In this document: in pieces, positions 42,680 through 51,756 of the stretch | How positions within the stretch are numbered: the first letter of the stretch is position 1 | Layout: each line of letters begins with the position of its first letter | DNA from: Nucisporomicrobium flavum | Lineage (GTDB): Bacteria > Actinomycetota > Actinomycetes > Mycobacteriales > Micromonosporaceae | Direction of reading: 5' to 3' | NCBI RefSeq assembly: GCF_016464385.1 | Contig: NZ_JADMLH010000013.1 | Span: 62,001 to 126,000 of the forward strand | Length of the DNA stretch: 64,000 nucleotides | Notes under the pieces: model-generated | What the model was told of the DNA's origin: nothing | Seen by the model: the letters and a program-made list of their open reading frames with translations, nothing else | Databases searched by the model: none | Translations under genes and position numbers: made by a program

Positions 42680-44050
42680 TCAGCAGCCGAGTTTGCCGGC
42701 GCCGGCGGATCGGGCGACGAGGCCCGGTACGGCCGCTGTCGGGTCCAGCCGGGGCCGCAGCGCGGGCACCCAGCCCGCATCGGGTGACAGGTCCGGGTCG
42801 TAGGCGGCGTTGTGCGCGGCCACCAGGTCGACGGGTACGGCCGGACCGCTGCCGACGCGGACGAGGGAGCCCACGGCTGTGATCCGCGTACCCTTCCAGT
42901 CCTTGATGATGTCGGCGTCGGGGACGTCGGCGCTGCGCACGAAGTAGTTGTTCTCCGCGTAGATCGCCGAGCCCACCCCCACGCCCCACGAGTACGAGTA
43001 ATCGTCATCGGTCAGCGTGTACGCGTTGTCGTAGACGTCGACCTGTCCGTACCGCACCCGCGGAGCCCGCTGCAGCACGTTGCCGAACCGGTTGTGGTGC
43101 ACGGTGACCCGCAGCTTCCCGACGTCCACGCCCGCGGTGTCGGTCGAGCCGATCAGCATCGTCTTGTCGTGGTCGTAGTAGTCGTTGTAGGACACGGTGA
43201 CCAGGTCGGACCCGCGGATGATGTCGGTCGCGCCGTCGTGCACCTGGTACGGCCGCCCGAAGTACAGCGGCTGGTCCGCGTCGTGGTTGTTGCCGTCGCT
43301 GAATGTGTCATGGTCGACCCAGACGTTCGTCGCGCCGCTGAGCGACACGAGGTCGTAGAGGGAGTTCCAGTTGCCGGCGGAGCCGTCGGTCGGATCCCAG
43401 GCGGGGAAGCAGTCCGCGGCGTCGGTGAACGCGATGTTGCGCACGATCACGTTGCTCGAGCCGGTCAGGGTCAGGCTGCCGTGCGTGATGCGCGCCCCGT
43501 CGATGCCGATCAGCGTGGTGTTGCTGCCCACCGGGATCCGGATCTGCGCGCCCTGCCGCTGCGCCGACCGGGCGCGGGCGTCCTCGAGCGGCCCGGCCGG
43601 TTTCGCGCTGCGACCCCAGACCGCCGGATCATAGGTACGCAGGAAGGCGTCCAGGTCGTACTCAGGGTCGGCGTAGTCCGCGCAGGTCAGCGGCGTCCCG
43701 TCGGCGGCCGCGTTCAGGTCGAGCTTGCCGCTGACAAACACGATCTTGGGTACGTCGTTGGCCGCCCCGCCCAGCGCGGTCAGCAGCTCGGCGCGGTTGT
43801 GCGCCACGGAGATGTGCGCGTCGTCCGCGGCGGCGCCGCCGGTCGTGCCGGCCCCGGCGGCGGCCCAGCCGTCGTCGGGCGCAAGCGTCTGCCGGGCCAG
43901 CCGCAACGCGCCGGCCGGGACGCCGTCGTGCGCGACCGCCCGGCCACCGGCGTGCGCGGCGGCCGGGCCGCGAGCATGTGCGGCCGCGGCGCCGATGGTG
44001 CCGAGGACCAGGGTGGGGATGACGGCTGCGGAGGCCAGGCGTCCAAGCAT
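42680..44050 (-). CDS. Secreted PL1 pectate lyase
   Basis: A 456-residue secreted polysaccharide lyase with an N-terminal signal peptide (1 to about 25; a second Ala-rich stretch follows). The right-handed beta-helix carries the family 1 landmarks: NVIVRNIAF, WVDHDTFSDG with the calcium Asp residues, and the catalytic region VTVHHNRFGNVLQRAPRVRYG (vWiDH and RxPxxR motifs). It cleaves homogalacturonan by beta-elimination in a calcium-dependent way. Cysteines at TCADYA and DCFPAW may pair. ATG 44050 has AGGAG 8 nt upstream. A LacI-type operator precedes it at 44072-44089. Confidence 0.93.
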   Translation of the reverse strand: MLGRLASAAVIPTLVLGTIGAAAAHARGPAAAHAGGRAVAHDGVPAGALRLARQTLAPDDGWAAAGAGTTGGAAADDAHISVAHNRAELLTALGGAANDVPKIVFVSGKLDLNAAADGTPLTCADYADPEYDLDAFLRTYDPAVWGRSAKPAGPLEDARARSAQRQGAQIRIPVGSNTTLIGIDGARITHGSLTLTGSSNVIVRNIAFTDAADCFPAWDPTDGSAGNWNSLYDLVSLSGATNVWVDHDTFSDGNNHDADQPLYFGRPYQVHDGATDIIRGSDLVTVSYNDYYDHDKTMLIGSTDTAGVDVGKLRVTVHHNRFGNVLQRAPRVRYGQVDVYDNAYTLTDDDYSYSWGVGVGSAIYAENNYFVRSADVPDADIIKDWKGTRITAVGSLVRVGSGPAVPVDLVAAHNAAYDPDLSPDAGWVPALRPRLDPTAAVPGLVARSAGAGKLGC

Positions 44051-44071
44051 GGGGATGCTCCTGGGGGAGGT

Positions 44072-44089
44072 CAGGAAAGCGCTTGCCTG
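44072..44089. promoter_or_regulatory. LacI-type operator of the pectate lyase
   Basis: CAGGAAAGCGCTTGCCTG is palindromic at eight of nine pairs, centred at 44080.5, 22 bp upstream of the lyase start. It shares the AAGCGCTT core with the cellulase operator at 791-804. Confidence 0.6.
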
Positions 44090-44153
44090 GCCACCGTCAC
44101 ACGCCCGATGGCGCGAGTCAACGCATAGCGATGTGCAGGAAATTTGCAGTCGG

Positions 44154-44417
44154 TCAGCCGCGGCCCTTGAGCGCGAACGCCATCCCGGCGAGCCAGGGGA
44201 ACACCGCGAGCACCGCCCCGGTCACCCCGCCGAACGCGAGCAGCAGGATCGCGCCGAGGCAGAGCACCGCGCCGATGATCAGGGGCGTGCGGCCGGGGGG
44301 CTTGCGGGGCTCGTGAAAGGCGGCCGTGAAGCCGGGATCCTCCGCGTGCAGCCGCCGGACGATGTCGTCGAAGCTGCGGTTGTCGTCGGAGGAGCTGCTG
44401 TTCGCGGGGTCGGCCAC
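44154..44417 (-). CDS. DUF3040-like small membrane protein
   Basis: An 87-residue protein. The N-terminal helix FDDIVRRLHAEDPGFTAAF resembles DUF3040 proteins (LYAEDPKF type), and two closely spaced TM helices follow (about 47-65 and 66-83). The function is unknown; the family is widespread in actinobacteria. The reading frame has strong third-position GC. It follows the next gene at 28-bp spacing and may share its transcript. Confidence 0.75.
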   Translation of the reverse strand: MADPANSSSSDDNRSFDDIVRRLHAEDPGFTAAFHEPRKPPGRTPLIIGAVLCLGAILLLAFGGVTGAVLAVFPWLAGMAFALKGRG

Positions 44418-44444
44418 GTCGTCACCTCCGTGGTCCGGGGATCC

Positions 44445-44783
44445 TCACACGGTACCCTCGCCGTCGGCGAATGCCAGGCTGAGAATGGCGTGCGCGACCC
44501 AGATCGCCTGCGCCTTCGAGTCGTACGGGCCGACGCGCAGCTCGACGGCCTTGTCGCCGAACAGGGCGCGTACGGTCCAGGCGTTCGGATGCCGCTCGTC
44601 CTCGCGACTGTGGTTGACGATCAGCTGGGTGGCGGCGCGCACGTTGACGGCCGACCACTTCTCGTCCCCGGTGGGCCAGGCGCGGAACCACCCCGGGGCG
44701 ACGGCGACGACCTCCTTGTTCGCCTCGTCCAGCGCCCACTCGAGCTCCTCCGGCACCGGCGGCTCCGGGTGTGCATGCGTCAT
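44445..44783 (-). CDS. Conserved-looking small protein of unknown function
   Basis: A 112-residue soluble protein with WALDEANKEVVAVAPGWFRAWP and AAIWVAHAIL-like segments, no signal peptide and no TM. I recognise no family. Its coding character is supported by GC3 bias, the ATG at 44783 and compact packing with the DUF3040-like gene downstream. The 256 bp upstream to the HAF-repeat gene hold no recognisable element. Confidence 0.65.
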   Translation of the reverse strand: MTHAHPEPPVPEELEWALDEANKEVVAVAPGWFRAWPTGDEKWSAVNVRAATQLIVNHSREDERHPNAWTVRALFGDKAVELRVGPYDSKAQAIWVAHAILSLAFADGEGTV

Positions 44784-45039
44784 GGCGACCGTCCCGACTC
44801 GTACGCGTCCGAAAGGTCATGGTAAGTGCTGCTTTGCGGGGTCGGAGGCGACTTCGCGGGGCCGGCGGGCGACCGAGGCTGGCCGTCCCCGCACCTCGTG
44901 ACTCGCGGCCCTGGCCGTCCGTACGGCGCCCGCCTGACGATGGACGCAGCGAACCGAGCGTCGGAGGGCCCAGCCGTGCCCCGCCTGGACACGGCCGCCC
45001 GCCCTCCGCCGTATCGGCCCGTACGAGAGGAGGATGACG

Positions 45040-46200
45040 ATGAGTTTCATCCGAAGATCGAGAGTCTTCGTCGCCACCGCCGCCGCGGTCCTGGCCACCG
45101 CGGCCACCCCAGCCATCGCGGCCACCCCAGCCATCCCGGCCAACCCGGCGGGACCGCCGGTCACGAACGGCCGCCTGATCCCGTTGCGCGGTCTGCCCGG
45201 CGGAGACGACTGGGCGCAGGGCATGAACGAACGCGGTGACGTCATCGGCGGCAGCTTCGATGCCGCCGGCAACCGGCTGCCCGTCGTGTGGTGGCACGGC
45301 CGCCTGACGCCCACGGTGCTGTTCGTCAAACCCGCGTCACCCACCACGATCAGCGACAACGGCTACATCGCCGGCTATGTGCACCGCACCGGTCAGCTGT
45401 TCGTCTGGCGTAACGGCAAGGCCACGTTCCTGCGGCCGCCCGCGGCGACCGAGCTCGAGCCCAGGGGTGTCAACGACCGCGGTCAAGTCGTCGGGACCGC
45501 GACCTACGACAACGGCAACAGGCGCGCCTTCCTGTGGGAGCGGGAGCATTACCGGCTGCTGCCCGTGCCCGGTGGCATGGACAGCGCCGTGGTCGGGATC
45601 AACAACCGCGGGCAGATCATCGGTGTTGTCTCGCGCCGCGGTACCACCGCCGAACACGCCGTGCTGTGGCAGCGCGGCCGGATGATCCGGCTGGGCACCC
45701 TGGGCGGCGCCACCAGCAGGCCCGTGGCGATCAACGACCGCGGTCAGGTGATCGGTAACAGCGCCGTCCGCCGTTCGTCCGCCGAGCACCCGTTCCGGTG
45801 GTGGCACGGCCGGATGACCGACCTGCTCGCGCACACCAAGGCGACCGGTGGAGGGGTGTCCGCCCTCAGCGACACCGGCCTGATGACGGGCAACGCCGAC
45901 GTGGGCAGCGGCGAGGCTCGGCCGGTGATCTGGCGCAACGGCCGGATGAGGGTGCTCGACGTTCCCGGATACCTGGCGATCGCCGAGGCCATCAACGATC
46001 GCGGTGACGTCGCCGGCCTCACGTGGGCACGGTTCGACCACGGTGCCGTTCCGTTCCGCTGGCGGCACGGCCGGACCACGCTGTATCCCGAGCCGTACGC
46101 CAACATCGAAATCCTCCTCCTCGGCATCGACCGGCACGGCACGCTCGTCGTGAACCAGGAGACCTCGCAGTACGGGCTCACAGTGCTGCGATCGCGGTGA
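45040..46200 (+). CDS. Secreted HAF-repeat protein
   Basis: A 386-residue secreted protein. After a signal peptide (about 1-30, with an ATPAIxA repeat) come about eight repeats of 40-45 residues centred on the motif xINDRGxVxG (GMNERGDVIGG, GVNDRGQVVGT, GINNRGQIIGV, AINDRGQVIGN, AINDRGDVAGL and others), each followed by an FxWxxG strand. This is the extracellular HAF-repeat pattern, likely beta-propeller-like. The function is unknown. ATG 45040 is chosen over 45034 because AGGAGG (45028-45033) is then correctly spaced. Confidence 0.87.
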   Translation: MSFIRRSRVFVATAAAVLATAATPAIAATPAIPANPAGPPVTNGRLIPLRGLPGGDDWAQGMNERGDVIGGSFDAAGNRLPVVWWHGRLTPTVLFVKPASPTTISDNGYIAGYVHRTGQLFVWRNGKATFLRPPAATELEPRGVNDRGQVVGTATYDNGNRRAFLWEREHYRLLPVPGGMDSAVVGINNRGQIIGVVSRRGTTAEHAVLWQRGRMIRLGTLGGATSRPVAINDRGQVIGNSAVRRSSAEHPFRWWHGRMTDLLAHTKATGGGVSALSDTGLMTGNADVGSGEARPVIWRNGRMRVLDVPGYLAIAEAINDRGDVAGLTWARFDHGAVPFRWRHGRTTLYPEPYANIEILLLGIDRHGTLVVNQETSQYGLTVLRSR

Positions 46201-46265
46201 ATCGATCGTCGCGACCGGCGTGGGCGCCTGCCCGCGCCGGTCACGTCGGTTTGATGAACCGCTGA

Positions 46266-47846
46266 TCAGGTGCGGAAGTGGCTGACCATCGACTGCAGCT
46301 CCTGGGCCATCTTGCTCAGCTCGGCGACCGCGCCCTGGGAGTCCTTGATGCCCTCGGTGCTCACCTGGGTGGCGTGGGCCAGACCGGTGATGTTGTCGGC
46401 GATCCGGTTGGCGCCCGAGGCGGCAAGCGCGACGCTGCGGCTGATCTCCTCGGTGGTCGCGGTCTGCTCCTCCACCGCCCCGGCGATGGTCGCCTGGAAG
46501 CCGTTGATGCTGGCGATGACCGAGGTGATCTCCCCGATCGCGGTGACTGCGCCGGCCGTGTCGGTCTGGATGGCCTGCACCCGCTGGGAGATGTCGTCGG
46601 TGGCCCGCGCGGTCTCCTGGGCCAGTTCCTTGACCTCGCCGGCGACCACCGCGAAGCCCTTGCCGGACTCGCCGGCCCGGGCCGCCTCGATGGTCGCGTT
46701 CAGGGCCAGCAGGTTGGTCTGCTCGGCGATGCTCGTGATCACCTTGATGACCGTGGCGATCTCGGTCGACGACTCACCGAGCTTGCCGATCTGCGCCGTG
46801 GTCGCATCGGCCACCTCGACCGCCCGCGCCGCCACCCGGGCCGCCTCGGTCGCGTTGTGCGAGATCTCCCGGATCGAGCCGCCCATCTCCTCGGTGCCCT
46901 GCGCGACGGTCCGGACGTTGTCGGACACGGACGTTGCCGCCTGGGAGACGCCCTGCGCCTGCTGCGCGGCCTGCTCGGCGGAGGACATCATCGTCCCGGA
47001 CGTCGAGGTGAGCTGCTCGGCGGCCGCGGCCACCGAGTGCGCCGATGCGGTCACCGAGGCGACGACGCTGCGCATGTTGGACTGGGCCTCGTTCAGCGCA
47101 CGGGCCATCTGGCCGACCTCGTCGCGGCTGTGCACCCCGGCAGCGACGGTCAAGTCGCCGCCGGCCATCGCCTGCAGCGCGCCGCGCACCCGCAGCAGCG
47201 GCCGGGTGATGGAGACGACGACCAGCTGGGCCAGCACGCAGATGATGACGGCGGCCAGCACGATGACCAGCCACAGCACGTACTGGGCGTTGGAGCGGGA
47301 CTGGTCGGCGGCCTTCTGGGCCTGGTTCACCGTGTCGATGAACAGGCTGCGCTCGTTGTCGAGCACCGCGGCGATCAGATAGTTGTCCACACCGACCTGC
47401 TCCCAGGCGGCGCGGGCGCCCTCTCGGTCGGCCGCCGCTCCGGCCACGAACCGTTCCAGCGTGACTGTGTAATCGGCGGTCACGGACTTGACCCGGGTCA
47501 CCGCGTCGGACAGCCCGGCCGGCAGCTCGATCTTCTCCAGCTCGGCGACCAGGTTGTTGGTGGCGGCGATCTCGGCCTTCAGGGACTCCTGCTGTTCGGC
47601 AGGATTCTCCCGGATGACCGACTGCTGGCCCATCGACTTGAGCTCGGTCGCCTTCTGGTCGATCTGCAGGACCAGGGTACTGGCGGCGTTGATGGTCTTC
47701 TGTTGGTCCACGGTTCTTGTGGTGGCCCGGTCGTTGACGATCGACACCGTCAGGCAGATGGCCAGGGCGGCCAGACTCGCCACGACGAGCGTCGCCAGCT
47801 TGGCGCGGACCGGCAGGTCCGAGAAGAAACGCACGACTGTGCTCAC
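46266..47846 (-). CDS. Methyl-accepting chemotaxis protein linked to a sugar-binding lipoprotein
   Basis: A 526-residue receptor: TM1 (about 18-37), an extracellular four-helix-bundle-like sensor (about 40-190), TM2 (about 192-215), HAMP (RVRGALQAMAGGDLTVA) and a signalling coiled coil with the hairpin TNLLALNATIEAARAGE. It lies 25 bp downstream of the sugar-binding lipoprotein gene and in the same direction. The two are therefore probably one transcript in which the binding protein presents ligand to this receptor, as ChvE/ribose/galactose-binding proteins do in proteobacteria. Confidence 0.93.
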   Translation of the reverse strand: MSTVVRFFSDLPVRAKLATLVVASLAALAICLTVSIVNDRATTRTVDQQKTINAASTLVLQIDQKATELKSMGQQSVIRENPAEQQESLKAEIAATNNLVAELEKIELPAGLSDAVTRVKSVTADYTVTLERFVAGAAADREGARAAWEQVGVDNYLIAAVLDNERSLFIDTVNQAQKAADQSRSNAQYVLWLVIVLAAVIICVLAQLVVVSITRPLLRVRGALQAMAGGDLTVAAGVHSRDEVGQMARALNEAQSNMRSVVASVTASAHSVAAAAEQLTSTSGTMMSSAEQAAQQAQGVSQAATSVSDNVRTVAQGTEEMGGSIREISHNATEAARVAARAVEVADATTAQIGKLGESSTEIATVIKVITSIAEQTNLLALNATIEAARAGESGKGFAVVAGEVKELAQETARATDDISQRVQAIQTDTAGAVTAIGEITSVIASINGFQATIAGAVEEQTATTEEISRSVALAASGANRIADNITGLAHATQVSTEGIKDSQGAVAELSKMAQELQSMVSHFRT

Positions 47847-47871
47847 GGTCAGTTCCTCCGTAGCCCTGACG

Positions 47872-48951
47872 TCAGCCGGCCAGCTGGTCGGCGGTGTAGT
47901 AGCCGCCGTCCACCAGGACGCGCCGGTAGTTCGTCCTGTCCACGTCCACCGGCTGCAGCAGGAACGCCGGCACGACTTTCACGCCGTTGTCGTACTGCTT
48001 GGTGTCGTTGACCTCGGGGGTCCCGCCGGAGAGCCGCGAGCTGGCCATCTGCACGGCGACCTTCGCGAGCTCCCGGGTGTCCTTGTACACCGTCTCGGCC
48101 TGCTTGCCGGACGCGATCAGCTTCACCGAGTCGAGCTCGGCGTCCTGACCGGTGATGACCGGCGGCTGCCGGCCGCTGTCGGCCTGCACGGCCTCGAGGA
48201 TGCCGCGGCTGAGACCGTCGTACGGCGACAGCACGCCGTCCAGCGCCTTACCGTTCAGCGGCCCGCGGAGCAGCCGCGCCATCCGCTGCTTGGCCAGCGC
48301 ACCGTCCCACCGCATGGTGGCGACCTGCTTGAAATCGGTCTCATCGCTGAGCACGCGGATCGTGCCGGAGCTCAGGTACGGCCGCAGAACGCTCATCGAG
48401 CCGTTGAAGAAGACACCGGCGTTGTTGTCGTCCGGGGAGCCGGCGAACAGCTCGATGGTGAACGGCCCTTTCGACCGCGGCAACCCGAGCCTCTTGACGA
48501 TGTAGCGGGCCTGGAGCACGCCGACCTTGAAGTTGTCGAAAGTGGCGTAGTAGTCCACGTTCGGGGTGTCCCGGATCAGCCGGTCGTACGCGATCACCGG
48601 AATCTGCGCGGCCCCGGCCGAGGCCAGCACGTCCTTGAGCGCCCCGCCGTCGACCGAGGCGATCACCAACGCCCGTACCTTGGCGTCGATCATGGCCTGG
48701 ATCTGGCTGATCTGCCTTTTGACGTCGTCCTCGGCGTACTTCAGGTCGGTCTTGTAGCCGAGCAGCTGGAACTGCTGTTCCATGCTCTTGCCGTCGCTGA
48801 TCCAGCGCGGGGACTTCGTGGTGGGCATGACGATCCCCACCGTGCCCCGGTCGGGCGCGGCGACGCTGATCTCCGGGCCGCCGCACGCCGTGCCGGCCGC
48901 GAGCACGACAACGCAGGCGGCAATCCACCGTAGGACCCTTGGCACCCGCAT
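47872..48951 (-). CDS. Sugar-binding lipoprotein (xylose/ChvE-like), no transporter genes
   Basis: A 359-residue periplasmic-binding protein of the ribose/xylose type. It has a lipobox ending AAGTAC (Cys23), then GTVGIVMPTTKSPRW, QISQIQAMIDAKVRALVIASVDG, IPVIAYDRLI and GQDAELDSVKLIASGKQAETVYKD, closest in pattern to XylF/ChvE sugar-binding proteins. No permease or ATPase gene adjoins. The only partner is the chemoreceptor downstream. It may therefore serve taxis only, or supply a transporter encoded elsewhere. ATG 48951 has GGGAGGGG upstream. Confidence 0.9.
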   Translation of the reverse strand: MRVPRVLRWIAACVVVLAAGTACGGPEISVAAPDRGTVGIVMPTTKSPRWISDGKSMEQQFQLLGYKTDLKYAEDDVKRQISQIQAMIDAKVRALVIASVDGGALKDVLASAGAAQIPVIAYDRLIRDTPNVDYYATFDNFKVGVLQARYIVKRLGLPRSKGPFTIELFAGSPDDNNAGVFFNGSMSVLRPYLSSGTIRVLSDETDFKQVATMRWDGALAKQRMARLLRGPLNGKALDGVLSPYDGLSRGILEAVQADSGRQPPVITGQDAELDSVKLIASGKQAETVYKDTRELAKVAVQMASSRLSGGTPEVNDTKQYDNGVKVVPAFLLQPVDVDRTNYRRVLVDGGYYTADQLAG

Positions 48952-49268
48952 CGCCCCTCCCGATATTCGTCGCGCCAGCCCATTTGCTGTCCTCGGCTGA
49001 CCGGCGGCTCAGATCACCAGACTCTGGTGTGTTCACCCCGTGTCAGCAGCACACAAGAACTTGAGAATGCCATCTGCTGGTCTACGAAGCCGCCACTTCC
49101 GCACACGAGCGACACTCAACGACCACAACCAACTACCCGTGTGACACACGGGACTGAATGGGACTGTGCCAGGAGCAGTGACGGGCAGCAGTTGTCGCCC
49201 GAGCAGGCCGCTGCGGCGGTGAAGGCGGCCGAGGCGGGGGCCGGCACGTCGCCGGCCCCGACAGGCGA
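48952..49268. other. Intergenic region, AT-richer than its surroundings
   Basis: About 317 bp without a convincing gene. It contains the perfect 7-1-7 inverted repeat CACCAGA-C-TCTGGTG (49015-49029), about 64 bp upstream of the sugar-binding lipoprotein and a candidate sugar-regulator site. It also holds the 8-1-8 inverted repeat CCCGTGTG-A-CACACGGG (49136-49152), which could be a terminator or a second operator. Bases 49030-49160 are visibly poorer in GC than the flanks. No transposase remnant was recognised. Confidence 0.5.
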
Positions 49269-49496
49269 ATGTCGCCCAATGGGGTGTTCTTCCGGCACGC
49301 CGCCTCGGCCGGCTGTGACGCGGCGCTCGTGGCGTACGGGGAGAAGCTCGCGCTCGTGCTCGACGGCCTGGACGCGCATCTCGTGGCGGTGAGTCCGCAG
49401 CGGGCCGACCGGCTCGCGGCGCTGAAGCGGCGGCACGAGCCCCGGCCGGTGAGCCGCCGGGTCAGGGTTTGCGGCCGACCCCCGCCCAGACGTTGA
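49269..49496 (+). CDS. Possible small protein or gene remnant
   Basis: A 75-codon frame with very GC-rich third positions. Its first two-thirds look protein-like (FFRHAASAGCDAALVAYGEKLALVLDGLDAHLVAVSPQRADRLAAL). The last part is Arg/Pro-rich and overlaps the convergent methyltransferase gene by 35 bp. No ribosome site precedes ATG 49269. It may be the end of a decayed gene or a real small gene with a different start. Confidence 0.35.
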   Translation: MSPNGVFFRHAASAGCDAALVAYGEKLALVLDGLDAHLVAVSPQRADRLAALKRRHEPRPVSRRVRVCGRPPPRR

Positions 49497-50262
49497 CCTC
49501 GTTGTTCGCGAACACCGGGTCGCCCGGCTGCGGGCGCCACTCGCTCGCCGGGACCACGCCGGGCTCGATCAGCTCGAGGCCGTCGAAGAGCTCGGCGAAC
49601 TCCGGGCGTCCGCGCGTCCACACATCGCTCTTGCCGTCCTCGACCATCTGCTGGTAGAGCGCCTGCTGCTCAGGGGTGCCGAAGTCCGACGTGGCGTGGG
49701 TCGCGACCAGGTAGCTGCCCGGCGGCAGCGCCGCGAGGAGTTCGGCGACGATCGGGCGGGCCGCGCCGTGGCCGTGGACGAAGTGCAGGACGGCGATCAG
49801 CATGAGCCCGACCGGCCGGTCCAGGTCGAGCGTCTCGCGCAGGGTCGGGTCGGCCAGGATCGTGCCCGGGTCGTTGAGGTCCGCCTCGATGTACGACGTG
49901 CGGCCCTGCGGGCTCGTGGTCAGCAGCGCGCGGGCGTGCACCATCACGAGCGGGTCGTTGTCCACGTACACGATGCGGCTCTCGGGCGCGACGGCCTGGG
50001 CGACCTCGTGGGTGTTGTCGGCGGTCGGCAGGCCGGTGCCGATGTCGAGGAACTGCCGGATGCCGGCCTCGGCGGCCAGGTAGCGGGTCGCTCGCTGGAG
50101 GAAGGCTCGGTTGGCCAGCGCTCCCTTGCGGACGTTGGGGAACGCCGCCTCGAGCTGGTCGCCGGAGGCGCGGTCGGCCGCGAAGTGGTCCTTGCCGCCG
50201 AGCCAGTAGTTGTAGCGGCGGGCCGGGTGCGGCACCGACGAGTCGATCCCGGACCTGCCCAT
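49462..50262 (-). CDS. DUF574/SAM-dependent methyltransferase
   Basis: A 266-residue protein of the actinobacterial S-adenosylmethionine methyltransferase family once called DUF574. It starts SVPHPARRYNYWLGGKDHFAADR, with the SAM loop FLDIGTGLPTADNTHEVAQ and RIVYVDNDPLVM. Substrates in this large lineage-specific family are mostly unknown. ATG 50262 is used; GTG 50277 (VDGVDMGRSG) is an alternative. It is divergent from the GH5 gene across about 108 bp. Confidence 0.9.
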   Translation of the reverse strand: MGRSGIDSSVPHPARRYNYWLGGKDHFAADRASGDQLEAAFPNVRKGALANRAFLQRATRYLAAEAGIRQFLDIGTGLPTADNTHEVAQAVAPESRIVYVDNDPLVMVHARALLTTSPQGRTSYIEADLNDPGTILADPTLRETLDLDRPVGLMLIAVLHFVHGHGAARPIVAELLAALPPGSYLVATHATSDFGTPEQQALYQQMVEDGKSDVWTRGRPEFAELFDGLELIEPGVVPASEWRPQPGDPVFANNEVNVWAGVGRKP

Positions 50263-50370
50263 GTCGACACCGTCCACGCGCCCACCCCTGTCGAGCCGAT
50301 CGTGCAGACAACCATAGTGGGTCGATCTCCGCCTCTGGCGGTGGAGGCCCGTCCGGGAGAGGGTTGCTGC

Positions 50371-51756
50371 ATGGATCACGATGTGCGCCTGCGGGTGCAG
50401 GGGGACCGGCTCGTCCGCGGCGACGGCACGCCGGTCGTGCTGCGCGGGGTCGGGCTCGGCGGGTGGATGAACATGGAGAACTTCATCACCGGGTACGCGG
50501 CCAGCGAGTCGCAGCAGCGCCGGGCGCTGCGCCGGGTGCTGGGCGAGGAGGCGTACGAGGCGTTCTTCGAGCGGTTCTTCCCGGCGTTCTTCGGCGCGGA
50601 CGACGCGGCCTTCCTCGCGTCGCTGGGGCTGAACTGCGTACGGATCCCCGTCAACTATCACCACTTCGAGGACGACGATCGCCCGTTCGAGCTCAAGGAG
50701 GACGGCTTCGCGCGGCTCGACGCGGCGATCCGGGCCTGCGCGGAGCATGGGCTGTACTCCGTCATCGACCTGCACACCGTGCCCGGGGCGCAGAACCAGC
50801 ACTGGCACAGCGACAACCCGACGCACTGGGCGAGCTTCTGGACCCACCGGCACTTCCAGGACCGCGCGGTGCACCTGTGGGAGGCGTTCGCCGAGCGCTA
50901 CCGCGACGACCCGTGGGTGGCAGGGTACAACCCGCTCAACGAGCCCGCCGACGTGACCGGCGCTGCCATCGGGCCGTTCTACGAGCGGGTGGCCGCGGCG
51001 ATCCGCGCGATCGACGCCGGCCACGTGCTGTTCCTCGACGGCAACCGCTACTCGACGGACTTCAGCGCCTTCGACGAGCCGCTGCCGAACACCGTGTACA
51101 CCACGCACGACTACGCGCTCCCGGGGTTCGTCGACGGCGGGCCGTACCCGGGGGAGTCGCGGGGGCAGTACGTGGACAAGGCGCGGCTGGAGGAGACGTT
51201 CCTGCAGCGTACGGAGTACATGCGGCGCACCGGCACACCCATCTGGATCGGCGAGTTCGGGCCCGTCTACACCGGTGACGCGGAGCGCGACGCCATGCGC
51301 TACCAGGTGCTGCAGGACCAGCTGGAGATCTACGGGCGGCACGGCGCCGGGTGGAGCCTGTGGACGTACAAGGACATCGGCCTGCAGGGGCTGGCGTACG
51401 CGGCGCCGGACTCGCCGTACCTGACCCGCATCCAGGCGTTCCTCGAGAAGAAGGCCCGGCTGGGCGCCGACTCGTGGGGCAGCACCGACGCCGGCGTCCG
51501 CGACCTCGTCCGGCCCGTCGAGGAGATGTTCGCGCGGGAGTTCCCGGACTTCCAGCCGTACCCGTGGAACGCGCAGCGGTGGATCCACCAGCTGATGCGG
51601 CACATCATGTTCGCCGAGCCGCTCGTGGACGAGTTCGCCGCGTGCTTCGCGGGCCTCACCGCCGCGGAGGCGGCGGACCTGGCCGATTCCTTCCGCCTGG
51701 ACCGTTGCGTACGCCGGGAGCCCCTGCTGGACCTCCTACGTGACCTGCCGCAGTGA
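50371..51756 (+). CDS. GH5-family glycoside hydrolase, apparently intracellular
   Basis: A 461-residue TIM-barrel glycosidase. Catalytic residues are Glu191 in NPLNEP (acid/base) and Glu295 in IGEFGP (nucleophile). Landmarks RGVGLGGWMNMENF and NCVRIPVNYHHF place it with GH5 exo-glucanase/cellulase-like enzymes. There is no signal peptide, so it may act on imported oligosaccharides, unlike the secreted GH12 enzyme. The C-terminal ~90 residues lie outside the barrel. ATG 50371 follows GGGAGAGGG. It overlaps the convergent STAS gene by 21 bp. Confidence 0.88.
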   Translation: MDHDVRLRVQGDRLVRGDGTPVVLRGVGLGGWMNMENFITGYAASESQQRRALRRVLGEEAYEAFFERFFPAFFGADDAAFLASLGLNCVRIPVNYHHFEDDDRPFELKEDGFARLDAAIRACAEHGLYSVIDLHTVPGAQNQHWHSDNPTHWASFWTHRHFQDRAVHLWEAFAERYRDDPWVAGYNPLNEPADVTGAAIGPFYERVAAAIRAIDAGHVLFLDGNRYSTDFSAFDEPLPNTVYTTHDYALPGFVDGGPYPGESRGQYVDKARLEETFLQRTEYMRRTGTPIWIGEFGPVYTGDAERDAMRYQVLQDQLEIYGRHGAGWSLWTYKDIGLQGLAYAAPDSPYLTRIQAFLEKKARLGADSWGSTDAGVRDLVRPVEEMFAREFPDFQPYPWNAQRWIHQLMRHIMFAEPLVDEFAACFAGLTAAEAADLADSFRLDRCVRREPLLDLLRDLPQ

